Positions 49,512 through 58,795 of a stretch of DNA of 64,000 nt are shown in pieces. Location of the stretch: positions 2,728,001-2,792,000 of the forward strand of contig NZ_CP137142.1 in assembly GCF_045287255.1 (NCBI RefSeq), in the 5' to 3' direction. How positions within the stretch are numbered: position 1 is the stretch's first letter; every line of letters begins with the position of its first letter. The notes beneath the pieces were generated by a model. It was not told the DNA's origin and did no database searches. It was given only the letters and a program-made list of their open reading frames with translations. Made by a program: the position numbers and the translations under genes. This DNA comes from Henriciella sp045287255. Lineage in GTDB: Bacteria > Pseudomonadota > Alphaproteobacteria > Caulobacterales > Hyphomonadaceae.

Positions 49512-51382
49512 CCCCGCGTGGAGAAGCCCGTAGGGCCATCATTCTGACCCTTGGCTTTGATGTCACCATGGCCTTCATCGCCATGATGCTCGCGTTGATT
49601 GTGCCATGGACGATGACGGACGGGTGGCCCACTCAGCCCTATGCTTTGGCTATTGGCGTGTCATTAGTTTTCAGTCTTTGTGGGCTGGCCTCCTTGATCC
49701 TACTGGATGTGCATAAACAGGTCTGGCGCCACGCCGGATGGCCGGATGCGATCCGGATTGTTCAGGTCGTTTTGTTGACCGCTCTGGTCTTTCTGCCGAT
49801 CATATTCTTGTGGAATCGCTTGTCTGGAATCCCCAGAAGCAGCCTATTATTTGCGACTGCTATATGGCTGTTCTTGCTGTTTTCCGGTCGCATGATTGCC
49901 CTTTCACGTTCCACGCATAGGCCGTTTCAAATCTTCACGCCTGTGCGCGCAGACGCTCCCCTCGTTGTTATGGTTGCTTCCAGTACAGAGGCTGCGGAAG
50001 TTCTTCGGGATTTTCAAAAGAATGGTAAAGGAGCTCCAGTTCGTATCCTTGGCCTGATTGAAACAACGGGGGCAGACTCCGGGCGTGCTATTCGCGGTGT
50101 GCCTGTTCTTGGCGGTCTGGATGATCTTGCAAACGTATTGGATATCTTGGGCGTTCGTTATGAGAAAACACCTTGGGTGGCTGTTGCGGGGTCGCTGCGC
50201 AAAAAACTTGCGACAACCCAAATCCTCGAAATTGCGGCCACCCGAAAAACGTCCGTTATGGCTTTGGGCGCGGGCAAAGAAGGGTTGCACCTGCTGCCTG
50301 CACGCCCCGCTGACCTTTTATCACGCCGGGTACGCAAACTTGACCCAACCCCTGTTCAGGAAACCCTGTCGGGGCAATCAGTCTTCATCACGGGCGCAGG
50401 CGGAACAATTGGCTCCGAGCTTTCAAGGCAATGCCAGGCGCTGGGTGTGGAATGCATGACCCTGTTTGAGGGTAGCGAGTACAATCTCTATAATATCGAC
50501 CTCGAACTGCGCGAAACAGGCGCGCCAGCGAAACTAACCGCACAGCTTGGCAATGTTCGTGATCTGACACTTCTCAAGAACGCCATGAAAACGACAAGTC
50601 CAGACACCGTTATTCATGCCGCAGCATTGAAACACGTTCCGCTAATGGAAGAGAATCCATGTGAGGCCATCCTGACCAATGTTGGCGGCGCGATTAATGC
50701 CATTGATGCTGCGATTGCTGCGAAAGCCTCCCGCTTCGTCTTCATATCAACCGACAAAGCGGTTGATCCGGACAATGTTATGGGAGCCACCAAGAGGCTA
50801 GCAGAGTTAGCCATCGCGTATCGTGCCCGTGATCGCGATATTGCTGTTGCCATGGTCCGATTTGGTAATGTTCTAGGGTCGTCTGGCTCTGTTGTTCCCC
50901 TATTTGAGCGCCAGATCAGCAATGATGGGCCTGTAACGCTGACGCATGAAGAGGTCACGCGTTACTTCATGACCGTGGAAGAGGCTTCCAGCCTCGTTCT
51001 ACAGGCCACCGCGCATCAGACAGAAAAAGGCGATGCAGGCCTGTTTGTACTGGATATGGGTAAGCCAATTCGTATTAAATCTCTGGCCGAATCGATGATC
51101 CGCATGAAGGGCATGGTTCCGGATGTCGACATCATGATCAAAACAACTGGGCTAAGACCAGGCGAAAAGCTTCATGAGGCGTTGACCTATCCGCATGAAC
51201 GCCTGGAACCGACGGGCATTGACGGCCTACGCGCCATCCGCCCCCAGGATCGTCTGATGGAGCCAGAAGACTTCTGGACTTTGGTTGAGAGCCTTCTGCA
51301 TCAAGCAGAAAAGCGCGATACCAAAGCCGCCCTGCAAACCCTGTCCAGGCTTGTTCCCGCGTATCGCCCACCACAGGATTGA
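49508..51382 (+). CDS. WbpM/CapD-type nucleoside-diphosphate-sugar 4,6-dehydratase
   Basis: A 624-residue membrane protein of the FlaA1/WbpM/PglF family, which makes a 4-keto-6-deoxy sugar (usually from UDP-GlcNAc) for surface polysaccharide. Four transmembrane helices (about 10-125), a Rossmann CoA-binding-like domain (about 150-270), then the SDR domain with VFITGAGGTIGSELSRQ and HAAALKHVPLMEENP. The catalytic segment STDKAVDPDNVMGATKR has Met in the place of the usual Tyr, as in WbpM. ATG 49508 overlaps the heparinase stop by 4 nt. Confidence 0.93.
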   Translation: MTPRGEARRAIILTLGFDVTMAFIAMMLALIVPWTMTDGWPTQPYALAIGVSLVFSLCGLASLILLDVHKQVWRHAGWPDAIRIVQVVLLTALVFLPIIFLWNRLSGIPRSSLLFATAIWLFLLFSGRMIALSRSTHRPFQIFTPVRADAPLVVMVASSTEAAEVLRDFQKNGKGAPVRILGLIETTGADSGRAIRGVPVLGGLDDLANVLDILGVRYEKTPWVAVAGSLRKKLATTQILEIAATRKTSVMALGAGKEGLHLLPARPADLLSRRVRKLDPTPVQETLSGQSVFITGAGGTIGSELSRQCQALGVECMTLFEGSEYNLYNIDLELRETGAPAKLTAQLGNVRDLTLLKNAMKTTSPDTVIHAAALKHVPLMEENPCEAILTNVGGAINAIDAAIAAKASRFVFISTDKAVDPDNVMGATKRLAELAIAYRARDRDIAVAMVRFGNVLGSSGSVVPLFERQISNDGPVTLTHEEVTRYFMTVEEASSLVLQATAHQTEKGDAGLFVLDMGKPIRIKSLAESMIRMKGMVPDVDIMIKTTGLRPGEKLHEALTYPHERLEPTGIDGLRAIRPQDRLMEPEDFWTLVESLLHQAEKRDTKAALQTLSRLVPAYRPPQD

Positions 51383-51456
51383 AATGCAAGCCGTTGACGC
51401 GTCTGTCCGTCATGATAGGGCGGTGCCAACATCCATTGCATCCGCAGGCTACTTCC

Positions 51457-53040
51457 ATGACCCAGACCCGCATTCGCCGCGCCCTGATCTCTGTTTCTGA
51501 CAAGGAGGGGCTGGTTGAGCGGGCGGAGCGACTGGTCGCTCATGGTGTCGATCTGGTTTCAACCGGGGGAACCGCGCGCACACTCAAAGAAGCCGGACTT
51601 GCTGTAAAAGACGTTGCAGACCTGACCGGTTATCCTGAAATGATGGATGGCCGCGTAAAAACGCTCCATCCGGCGGTTCATGGTGGCTTGCTCTATTTGC
51701 GCGATAATGACAGCCACAAGGCCGATGCCGACCGTCATGGCATTGAAGCCATCGATCTCGTCTACATCAATCTCTATCCGTTCGAGGCGACTGTTGCTTC
51801 CGGGGCAGGGTTTGAGGATTGCATCGAGAATATCGACATTGGTGGCCCTGCCATGCTGCGCGCAGCAGCGAAAAATGGGGATAGCGTCAGCGTCTGCACA
51901 GATGGCGGCGATCTTGATCGTGCATTAGCGGAAATGGACAAAACTGGCGGTCATGTCAGCCGTGACACTTCCCGCCGTTTGGCCGCAAAAACCTATGCCC
52001 GCACCGCCGCTTATGATGCTGCCATCAGCAACTGGTATGCGCGCCAACTGGATGAGAGTGCACCAGACTGGTTCGCGATGGGTGGAAAGCTGAACGAAGC
52101 CCTGCGCTATGGGGAGAACCCGCATCAAAAGGCGGCTTTCTACACAACAGGTGAAGCCAGACCAGGCGTCGCGACTGCCGAGCAGGTTCAGGGTAAAGCG
52201 CTTTCTTATAACAACATCAACGATACAGATGCGGCTTATGAATTGATCGGTGAGCTGGGAGACGAAACCCCGGCCGTTGCCATCATCAAACACGCCAATC
52301 CCTGCGGTGTCGCCCTGGGAAACAGCATTATTGAAGCTTATCGCGAGGCGCTCGCCTGCGACTCAACATCTGCCTTTGGTGGTATCGTCGCCCTGAACCG
52401 CCCGCTTGATGCGGCAACCGCTGAGGAAATCACGTCCATCTTCACTGAAGTCGTGATTGCGCCGGGCGCTGATGAGGCTGCAAAAGCTGTGTTTGCCAAG
52501 AAGAAGAACCTGCGGCTTCTGCTCACAGATGGCCTGCCAGACCCAGCTGCGACTGGTACATTCATGAAAACCGTTGCTGGTGGCCTTCTCGTGCAGGACC
52601 GCGATGCTGGCCGGATCACGAAGGACGATCTGAAAGTCGTTACCAAGATTGCGCCAACAGAGGCACAATTGGATGATCTCCTCTTCGCCTGGCGCGTCGC
52701 CAAGCACGTGAAATCCAACACAATTGTCTATGCCAAGGATCGCGCCACTGTCGGCATTGGCGCAGGCCAGATGAGTCGGATCGACAGTGCCCGCATTGCC
52801 GCCCGGAAAGCCGAGGATGCCAAAGAGAAAGAAGGGTTTGAAACCTTGCGCACCACCGGATGTGTTGCTGCGTCTGATGCGTTCTTCCCCTTCCCGGATG
52901 GTATGCTGGCCGCTGCGGCCGCCGGGGCAAGCGCAATCATCCAGCCAGGCGGCTCAATCCGTGATGATGATGTGATCGCCGCCGCTGACGAGGCGGGTCT
53001 CGCAATGGTCCTGACGGGCATGCGCCACTTCCGCCATTAG
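51457..53040 (+). CDS. purH: Bifunctional AICAR transformylase/IMP cyclohydrolase PurH
   Basis: Catalyses the last two steps of IMP synthesis. The 527-residue protein has the N-terminal cyclohydrolase (MGS-like) domain: ALISVSDKEGLVERAERLV, STGGTARTL, MMDGRVKTLHPAVHGGLL; and the C-terminal transformylase: RYGENPHQKAAFY, LSYNNINDTDAAYELI, IKHANPCGVALG, SNTIVYAKD and AASDAFFPFPDG. The ATG at 51457 gives the standard N-terminus; the 74-bp gap holds TTGACG at about 51393, a possible -35. Confidence 0.98.
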   Translation: MTQTRIRRALISVSDKEGLVERAERLVAHGVDLVSTGGTARTLKEAGLAVKDVADLTGYPEMMDGRVKTLHPAVHGGLLYLRDNDSHKADADRHGIEAIDLVYINLYPFEATVASGAGFEDCIENIDIGGPAMLRAAAKNGDSVSVCTDGGDLDRALAEMDKTGGHVSRDTSRRLAAKTYARTAAYDAAISNWYARQLDESAPDWFAMGGKLNEALRYGENPHQKAAFYTTGEARPGVATAEQVQGKALSYNNINDTDAAYELIGELGDETPAVAIIKHANPCGVALGNSIIEAYREALACDSTSAFGGIVALNRPLDAATAEEITSIFTEVVIAPGADEAAKAVFAKKKNLRLLLTDGLPDPAATGTFMKTVAGGLLVQDRDAGRITKDDLKVVTKIAPTEAQLDDLLFAWRVAKHVKSNTIVYAKDRATVGIGAGQMSRIDSARIAARKAEDAKEKEGFETLRTTGCVAASDAFFPFPDGMLAAAAAGASAIIQPGGSIRDDDVIAAADEAGLAMVLTGMRHFRH

Positions 53041-53058
53041 AGCAGTAAACACGAATGA

Positions 53059-53091
53059 AAAAGCCGGAGCGCTTTACACGCTCCGGCTTTT
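53059..53091 (+). terminator. Bidirectional terminator between purH and the S9 peptidase gene
   Basis: AAAAGCCGGAGCG pairs perfectly with CGCTCCGGCTTTT around CTTTACA. Runs of A and T on the two sides serve both convergent genes. Confidence 0.93.
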
Positions 53092-53121
53092 CTATGTTTG
53101 GATTTAAGAGAAGGGAGCAGA

Positions 53122-55200
53122 CTATTCCTCAGTCTTCTCTTTCTTGATCTTTTTCATGCCAAGCTTCTCTTCAAGCCCAAGATCAAACTCCGGCATCGGA
53201 TCATCACGGCTCGCATCAACACCCAGATAAGTGTCCATCCAGCGCATCAGACGGTAGGAATAATCCAGACGGGCAGCAGCCTTACGGTTCCCGTGACCTT
53301 CGCCGGGATAGAAGACGAGACGAACCGGCGTATCGGTGCGCACCTTCATGGAGCGGTAAAGCTCCATAGATTGGCTTGGGTGCACGCGTGTGTCCTCCTC
53401 GCCATGCATGATCAGGGTCGGGGTTGTTGACTTGCCAGCATGGAAGAGCGGCGAGCGCTTCAATAGCTCCATCCAATGACCATCATTGTCATCCCATGGC
53501 CATTTCAGAGAGTGTACGAGATACATCTCATTTGGAATATCGCTCGTACCGAATTTGGAGATCTGGTTGGAAATCCCAACAAAGGCTACAGACGCCGCAA
53601 AGTGCTCTGTCAGGGCCGTTGCGCCCCACATTGAGGCATAGCCCCCATAGGAGCCGCCGGTAATCCCGACACGGGCCTCATCAACAAAGCCAGAAGCGGT
53701 CAATGCTTCTACGCCATCGACCAGATCGTTGAATTCAGCACCGGCATAGTCATTCTGATGCTCTTTCGCGAAGGCTACGCCGCGCCCGGTAGAGCCCCGG
53801 TAGTTTGGATAGAAAACAGCATAGCCATCGCCTGCACCAAACTGGCCAGCCATGGAGTAGGCAGTAAGCCAACCATCAGAATAGTGTGCTTCCGGACCAC
53901 CATGAACGGTGACAATCATCGGCCAGCCCAATTCTGGCGCATCTCCATTAGGCGTAATCAGAAGCCCTTCAATCTCACGTCCATCGCGGGCCTTATAAAC
54001 AAAGGTCGTTTGCTCAGCGAGCGTGATCTCATCTAGCCACGCATTGTGATTTGAGAGCTTGAAGCTTTGTCCTTGGTCCTGCTTGAATACTTCGCGTGGA
54101 TGCGCGGGACTATCGGCTGTGAAATAAACATCACCGTAGCCGCCAACCTCGACATTACGCACAACGATATCATCAGGGGTCAGGAAAGTGTGAATCTCTT
54201 TGCCACGCGTATTGTAGGCCACCATGGCTGACTCAACACCGCGATGCGCGTTCGTCAGGATCAGGCTATTATCGAGCCACTCAATATCCTGAATGTGCTG
54301 CTCGGCGTCGAAGGTGAGCTGGCGGAAGCTGCCATCACTCACCTTGGCAACCATCAAGACACCATCGGAGGTATCGTGGATATCTGTGCCGCCCATGAAG
54401 GCAATGGACTCACCATCCGGTGAAATCCGAAAACTGCCCAGCTTGCCTGGATTGTCGACACTGGCGGTTTCCTCACCCGTCGCAGTATCAATCACGTGCA
54501 GACGGCTTTTCATGAGCAAGTCATCGACATGAGGGGTTGGCGCTGCAGAAATCACAAGGAAAGATCCGTCCGGGGCAAGCTCTAATGCATTCACATCCAC
54601 GCCTTCGAAGAGCTTCTCAGCCTTGGCGTCCTCATCGCCCAGAGAAACGCGCCAGACGCTCGCCATGTCGACATTCTCTTCATAAGCGTAGGCTTTGAAG
54701 CCTTTTTCCCTTAGAGCCTCGTCACTTTCATCTTTTTCGGTCGCGAGGAAGTAAAGTGTCCCACCATCAGGAGAAATGGCATAGTCGCCAATAGGCTTCT
54801 CATGTTCGAAAACCTTTCGCGCCTCACCACCGCTCATCGATATAGCGTACAATGAAACAGCCTTGTCTCCGTCTCGCTTTGAGCGGAAGTGCAACGCATC
54901 GCCAGTTGGGGAGAATTGCAGATTGGATTTTGGACCCTCACCGCCAATGAACAGAATGGGATCCCCGCCATCGCGCATCACATAAACATGGCTATCAGCA
55001 CTGCCATCCTTATCGCCAGCGAGTAGGTCGCGTTGTACCGAAACAGTATAAGCGACAGCCGTTCCATCGTTTGAAACAGTCAAATTGCCAGCGTTCTGGA
55101 TTTTAGAAACATCTTCAATTTCCATTGGGCGTGCTATTGCGGGCAGTGTTGCCAGCGCCGCCACAGAAACAAGAGTCGCTAGACGATACGTCATTCGCAT
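53122..55200 (-). CDS. Exported S9-family prolyl oligopeptidase-like peptidase
   Basis: A 692-residue serine peptidase. Sec signal (RLATLVSVAALATLPAIA-R), an N-terminal beta-propeller (about 30-420; ISPDGGTLYFLATEKDESD, ISPDGESIAFMG), and the alpha/beta-hydrolase domain with VHGGPEAHY (oxyanion), the nucleophile in ITGGSYGGYASMWG, the Asp in LIMHGEEDTRVHP, and the His in YPGEGHGNRKA. It would degrade short peptides in the periplasm. ATG 55200 has GGAG upstream. The tail is Lys/Glu-rich. Confidence 0.94.
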   Translation of the reverse strand: MRMTYRLATLVSVAALATLPAIARPMEIEDVSKIQNAGNLTVSNDGTAVAYTVSVQRDLLAGDKDGSADSHVYVMRDGGDPILFIGGEGPKSNLQFSPTGDALHFRSKRDGDKAVSLYAISMSGGEARKVFEHEKPIGDYAISPDGGTLYFLATEKDESDEALREKGFKAYAYEENVDMASVWRVSLGDEDAKAEKLFEGVDVNALELAPDGSFLVISAAPTPHVDDLLMKSRLHVIDTATGEETASVDNPGKLGSFRISPDGESIAFMGGTDIHDTSDGVLMVAKVSDGSFRQLTFDAEQHIQDIEWLDNSLILTNAHRGVESAMVAYNTRGKEIHTFLTPDDIVVRNVEVGGYGDVYFTADSPAHPREVFKQDQGQSFKLSNHNAWLDEITLAEQTTFVYKARDGREIEGLLITPNGDAPELGWPMIVTVHGGPEAHYSDGWLTAYSMAGQFGAGDGYAVFYPNYRGSTGRGVAFAKEHQNDYAGAEFNDLVDGVEALTASGFVDEARVGITGGSYGGYASMWGATALTEHFAASVAFVGISNQISKFGTSDIPNEMYLVHSLKWPWDDNDGHWMELLKRSPLFHAGKSTTPTLIMHGEEDTRVHPSQSMELYRSMKVRTDTPVRLVFYPGEGHGNRKAAARLDYSYRLMRWMDTYLGVDASRDDPMPEFDLGLEEKLGMKKIKKEKTEE

Positions 55201-55353
55201 TCTGGGTCTCCATTCAGTCATTTTGGGTGCGTCCGTGTTTCCCTTTGCGCACCTGATAATTCTCCATCTACGCGAGTATGGTTGAAACGGAAAGCTTATT
55301 GACTGCGGTGGATCGTCTTGACATTCGGCGTGTGTTCGCTCACCCGCCACGCC

Positions 55354-55986
55354 ATGATTATTGCAATCGATGGAACGCTCGCCTCGGGAAAGGGGACAAT
55401 CGCCAAGCGGCTCTCGGCCTGGTACGGCCTACCGCATATGGATACCGGACGCTTATACCGCGCCACTGGAGTCGCGGCCAAGCATCAGGGTGTAAGCTTT
55501 GAGGATGCTGATACCCTTGCGGACGTCGCCCGAAGTCTTGATCTAAACGATTACACTGAAGAAGAGCTACGCACCGCAGGCGCTGGGCAAGCCGCCTCGA
55601 AAGTCGCCGCTATTCCCCAAGTGCGAGCTGCTCTGCTCGAATTACAACGCGCTTTTGCCAATCAGGCCAAGGGGGCTGTTCTGGATGGCCGCGATATAGG
55701 CACAGTCGTCTGCCCAAATGCGGATGTAAAACTATGGGTGGATGCCTCTGTTGAGGCGCGCGCCGAACGCCGCTTGAAAGAACTCACCTCCAAAGGTGAC
55801 ACCCTGTCACTTTCGGAAATGATCGCTCAACTGAAAGAGCGAGATACACGCGACAAAACCCGCAAGGATGCCCCCATGGTCGCGGCAGCAGATGCCGTCT
55901 TGATTGATACCACTCATCTGACTATAGACGCGGCTGTGGATAAAGCACGGGACGCGGTTGAGGCCGCTATCGCCCGCAACAGCTAA
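55354..55986 (+). CDS. cmk: Cytidylate kinase
   Basis: A 210-residue nucleoside monophosphate kinase making CDP/dCDP. P-loop AIDGTLASGKGTIAKRLS (typical GPxxSGKGT reads GTLASGKGT), then HMDTGRLYRATGVAA and LDGRDIGTVVCPNADVKLWVDAS, and RDTRDKTRKDAPMVAAADAVLIDTT. The cmk-rpsA-ihfB order is conserved. ATG 55354 has no clear ribosome site. The 153-bp gap before it, shared with the divergent peptidase gene, has TTGACA at 55318 but no good -10. Confidence 0.96.
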   Translation: MIIAIDGTLASGKGTIAKRLSAWYGLPHMDTGRLYRATGVAAKHQGVSFEDADTLADVARSLDLNDYTEEELRTAGAGQAASKVAAIPQVRAALLELQRAFANQAKGAVLDGRDIGTVVCPNADVKLWVDASVEARAERRLKELTSKGDTLSLSEMIAQLKERDTRDKTRKDAPMVAAADAVLIDTTHLTIDAAVDKARDAVEAAIARNS

Positions 55987-56111
55987 GCGTTCTGGCCTCA
56001 AGGCCAAATCCCAAGCGCTTACCAAGCTTATCCCTGATATGCAGGAACGGCTGACCAGACGCATAGGGCTTCTGGCAGTGAACCCCGTTTTCCTGTGTCA
56101 CCGGAGACCCC

Positions 56112-57794
56112 ATGACTGATTCAATGAACCCTTCGACGGATGATTTTGCATCCATGTTCGAAGAAAGCGCTGGCGCAGCAACCCTTCAAGAGGGCCGCGT
56201 TGTTCCAGCCACAGTAATCTCTAATAATGGCGATTACCTGACCCTCGACGTTGGCCTGAAAACCGAAGGCCGCATCCCTCTGAAAGAATTCCTGCTTGAG
56301 GAAAAACAGCCTGAGCCAGGCGATATTGTTGAAGTTTACCTCGACCGTATTGAAAACCTGATGGGTGAAGCTGTTCTCTCGCGCGACAAAGCCCGCCGCG
56401 AAGAAAGCTGGATCACACTGGAAGACAGCTACAACAAGGAAGAGCCTGTTAAAGGCGCGATTGTTGGCCGCGTTAAAGGTGGTTTCACAGTCGACCTTGG
56501 TGGCGTCAATGCCTTCCTGCCAGGTTCGCAAGTCGATATTCGCCCCGTCCGCGACGTTGGCCCACTGATGAACGAAGTACAGCCATTCGCGATCCTGAAA
56601 ATGGACCGTGTTCGTGGTAATGTCGTTGTTTCCCGTCGTGCGATCCTCGAAGAAAGCCGTGCCGAGCAGCGCGCTGAGATCGTTGGCGACATGAGCGAAG
56701 GCGATACCCGTGAAGGCGTCGTCAAGAACATCACTGATTACGGTGCGTTCGTTGACCTTGGCGGTATTGATGGCCTGCTGCATGTCACAGACATGAGCTG
56801 GAAGCGCGTTAATCACCCAAGCCAGGTTGTGAATGTTGGCGACACAGTCAAAGTTCAGATCATCAAGATCAACCCAGACACCCAGCGTATCTCTCTCGGC
56901 ATGAAGCAGCTTGAGAGCGATCCATGGGATGATATCGAAGCCAAGTACACAATCGGCACTCGTATGTCTGGTCAGGTCACAAACATCACCGATTACGGTG
57001 CGTTTGTTGAGCTCGAAGATGGTGTTGAAGGCCTGATCCACGTTTCTGAAATGAGCTGGACCAAGAAGAACGTTCACCCGGGCAAAATCGTTTCTACATC
57101 TCAGGAAGTCCTCGTTGAGGTTCTGGATGTCGACAGCGACAAGCGCCGCATTTCACTTGGCCTCAAGCAGACTCAGGACAATCCATGGTCTGCCTTCATG
57201 GCCGAGCATCCAGTTGGGACTGACATTGAAGGCGAAGTTCGTGGCATCACGGAATTCGGCCTGTTTGTTGGCCTTGGACCAGACCTCGATGGCATGGTTC
57301 ACATCAACGACATCTCCTGGGATCAGTCTGGCGAAGAAGCCATCCAGAACTACAATAAGGGCGACACGGTTACCGCGCGCGTTCTTGACGTGGACATGGA
57401 AAAAGAGCGGATCTCTCTCGGGATCAAACAGGTTGGCGGCGACCCAATCGCTGACAATGCCAGCGTCAAGCGCGGCGCGATTGTGACCTGTACCGTTACA
57501 GAGATCACAACGGGCGGTATCGAAGTTGAGTTCGGTGAGCCACCAGTCAAGAGCTTCATCCGTCGCTCTGACTTGTCTCGTGATCGCGCCGAGCAACGCC
57601 CAGAGCGCTTTGCTGTTGGCGATAAAGTCGATGCGAAAGTCACACAGGTTGATCGCTCATCCCGCCGTATTGGTGTCTCTATCAAAGCGCTGGAAATCTC
57701 CGAGGAGCAAGAGGCCGTCGCACAGTACGGCTCTGCCGACAGTGGTGCTTCTCTCGGCGATATTCTGGGCGAGGCCCTTAAGGGTAACGACTAA
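56112..57794 (+). CDS. rpsA: 30S ribosomal protein S1
   Basis: A 560-residue protein that unfolds mRNA on the ribosome. Six S1 repeats are seen, e.g. GRVVPATVISNNGDYLTLDVGLKTEG (first), GAIVGRVKGGFTVDLGGVNAFLPGSQ (second), then GVVKNITDYGAFVDLGGIDGLLHVTDMSW, GQVTNITDYGAFVELEDGVEGLIHVSEMSW, EVRGITEFGLFVGLGPDLDGMVHI, and a divergent sixth. It follows cmk by 125 bp, with a GGCC-TCAA-GGCC mini-hairpin at the beginning of the gap. Confidence 0.98.
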   Translation: MTDSMNPSTDDFASMFEESAGAATLQEGRVVPATVISNNGDYLTLDVGLKTEGRIPLKEFLLEEKQPEPGDIVEVYLDRIENLMGEAVLSRDKARREESWITLEDSYNKEEPVKGAIVGRVKGGFTVDLGGVNAFLPGSQVDIRPVRDVGPLMNEVQPFAILKMDRVRGNVVVSRRAILEESRAEQRAEIVGDMSEGDTREGVVKNITDYGAFVDLGGIDGLLHVTDMSWKRVNHPSQVVNVGDTVKVQIIKINPDTQRISLGMKQLESDPWDDIEAKYTIGTRMSGQVTNITDYGAFVELEDGVEGLIHVSEMSWTKKNVHPGKIVSTSQEVLVEVLDVDSDKRRISLGLKQTQDNPWSAFMAEHPVGTDIEGEVRGITEFGLFVGLGPDLDGMVHINDISWDQSGEEAIQNYNKGDTVTARVLDVDMEKERISLGIKQVGGDPIADNASVKRGAIVTCTVTEITTGGIEVEFGEPPVKSFIRRSDLSRDRAEQRPERFAVGDKVDAKVTQVDRSSRRIGVSIKALEISEEQEAVAQYGSADSGASLGDILGEALKGND

Positions 57795-57804
57795 ACCAAC
57801 CGGA

Positions 57805-57834
57805 TCTGGCCAAATGAATCGGCCAGAATCTTTT
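57805..57834 (+). terminator. First terminator-like hairpin after rpsA
   Basis: TCTGGCC (57805-57811) pairs with GGCCAGA (57821-57827) and is followed by ATCTTTT. Confidence 0.6.
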
Positions 57835-57840
57835 AAATCT

Positions 57841-57872
57841 GCGGCGGAGGCTCTGGTCTCCGCCGCTTTTTT
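57841..57872 (+). terminator. Main terminator after rpsA
   Basis: GCGGCGGAG pairs exactly with CTCCGCCGC around GCTCTGGT, followed by TTTTTT. It ends 17 nt before ihfB, which therefore needs readthrough or its own promoter. Confidence 0.93.
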
Positions 57873-57889
57873 CGTTTAGGATCAAACAC

Positions 57890-58189
57890 ATGCTTAGGTC
57901 TGAACTCATTACGCGGCTGGCCGAAGAATATCCGGATTTACGTCCGGACGATCTTGAGCGGGTCGTATCCACAGTTCTGGAAGAAATTGGCGATGCCTTG
58001 GCCCGTGGTGACCGGGTGGAACTTCGCGGTTTTGGTGCTTTTTCTATCCGTCACCGTGAAGCGCGCAAGGGACGCAATCCGCGAACCGGTGAATCGGTTC
58101 AGGTTGAAGCAAAGTCTGTCCCCTTCTTCCGGCCCGGTAAAGAATTACGCGCTCGCGTGAATGGTGGGGAAGATCCTGAGTCCCGGTAA
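57890..58189 (+). CDS. ihfB: Integration host factor subunit beta
   Basis: A 99-residue DNA-bending protein of the HU/IHF family. MLRSELITRLAEEYPDL is the beta-subunit N-terminus; VELRGFGAFSIRHREARKGRNPRTGE holds the arm and the intercalating Pro, and VPFFRPGKELRARVN the C-terminal helix. The order rpsA-ihfB is conserved in proteobacteria. Confidence 0.96.
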   Translation: MLRSELITRLAEEYPDLRPDDLERVVSTVLEEIGDALARGDRVELRGFGAFSIRHREARKGRNPRTGESVQVEAKSVPFFRPGKELRARVNGGEDPESR

Positions 58190-58288
58190 CACTGCGCTCA
58201 GCTATGCAGGACTGATTGACCGAAAACTAGAATTATAACACTATTTGCATACAGGCGAAGCGGCCTGTTTTGCATAAGGGGTGCTCAA

Positions 58289-58705
58289 ATGCTCAAAGAA
58301 TTCAAAGAGTTTGCCATGAAAGGCAACCTGGTCGACATGGCGGTTGGCTTCGTCATGGGCGGTGCGTTCGCCACGGTTGTGACCGCGTTTATCCAGGGTG
58401 TTTTCCTGCCCGCACTTAGCCCGGTTCTTGGTGGACTGGACTTTGGCAGCTGGAAATATGTCATGACACCAGAAGTTCTGGGACCTGACGGAGCTGTCGT
58501 AACTCAAGAAGTTGCGATCAAGATCGGCGAGTTTATCTCTGCGACCATCTCCTTCATCATTGTCGCCTTTGTCATGTTCCTGATCATTAAGGGCATGAAT
58601 AATATGAAGAAAAAAGAGGAAGAGGCTCCGGCAGAGCCACCCGCTCCACCACGTCAGGAAGTGCTGCTTGAAGAAATTCGCAACCTGCTGGCTAAACAGT
58701 CGTAA
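58289..58705 (+). CDS. mscL: Large-conductance mechanosensitive channel MscL
   Basis: A 138-residue homopentameric osmotic-shock valve. The N-terminal amphipathic helix and TM1 are LKEFKEFAMKGNLVDMAVGFVMGGAFATVV; a periplasmic loop and TM2 (ISFIIVAFVMFLIIKGMNN) follow, with the C-terminal bundle EVLLEEIRNLL. Preceded by a palindromic leader (CAGGC-GAAGCG-GCCTG) and AAGGGG. Confidence 0.96.
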   Translation: MLKEFKEFAMKGNLVDMAVGFVMGGAFATVVTAFIQGVFLPALSPVLGGLDFGSWKYVMTPEVLGPDGAVVTQEVAIKIGEFISATISFIIVAFVMFLIIKGMNNMKKKEEEAPAEPPAPPRQEVLLEEIRNLLAKQS

Positions 58706-58762
58706 ATGCTTAACGAACGGGTGCTAGATCACCGATCGTAGAGTTTTGTAGAGTTTGAAGAG

Positions 58763-58785
58763 GGCGGTCATTTGACCGCCTTTTT
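58763..58785 (+). terminator. Terminator after mscL
   Basis: GGCGGTCA-TT-TGACCGCC followed by TTTTT; perfect 8-bp stem. It is followed at once by the stop of the convergent smr gene. Confidence 0.92.
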
Positions 58786-58795
58786 CTATTTGTTT

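Noticed and set aside
56121..57077. 318-codon minus-strand frame opposite rpsA
   Set aside because: Antisense artefact of the repeated, strongly biased S1 codons; no domain.
58190..58288. Sigma70 promoter before mscL (TTGACC with TATAAC)
   Set aside because: The spacing is only 12 nt, and the alternative 17-nt partner CACTAT is weak.
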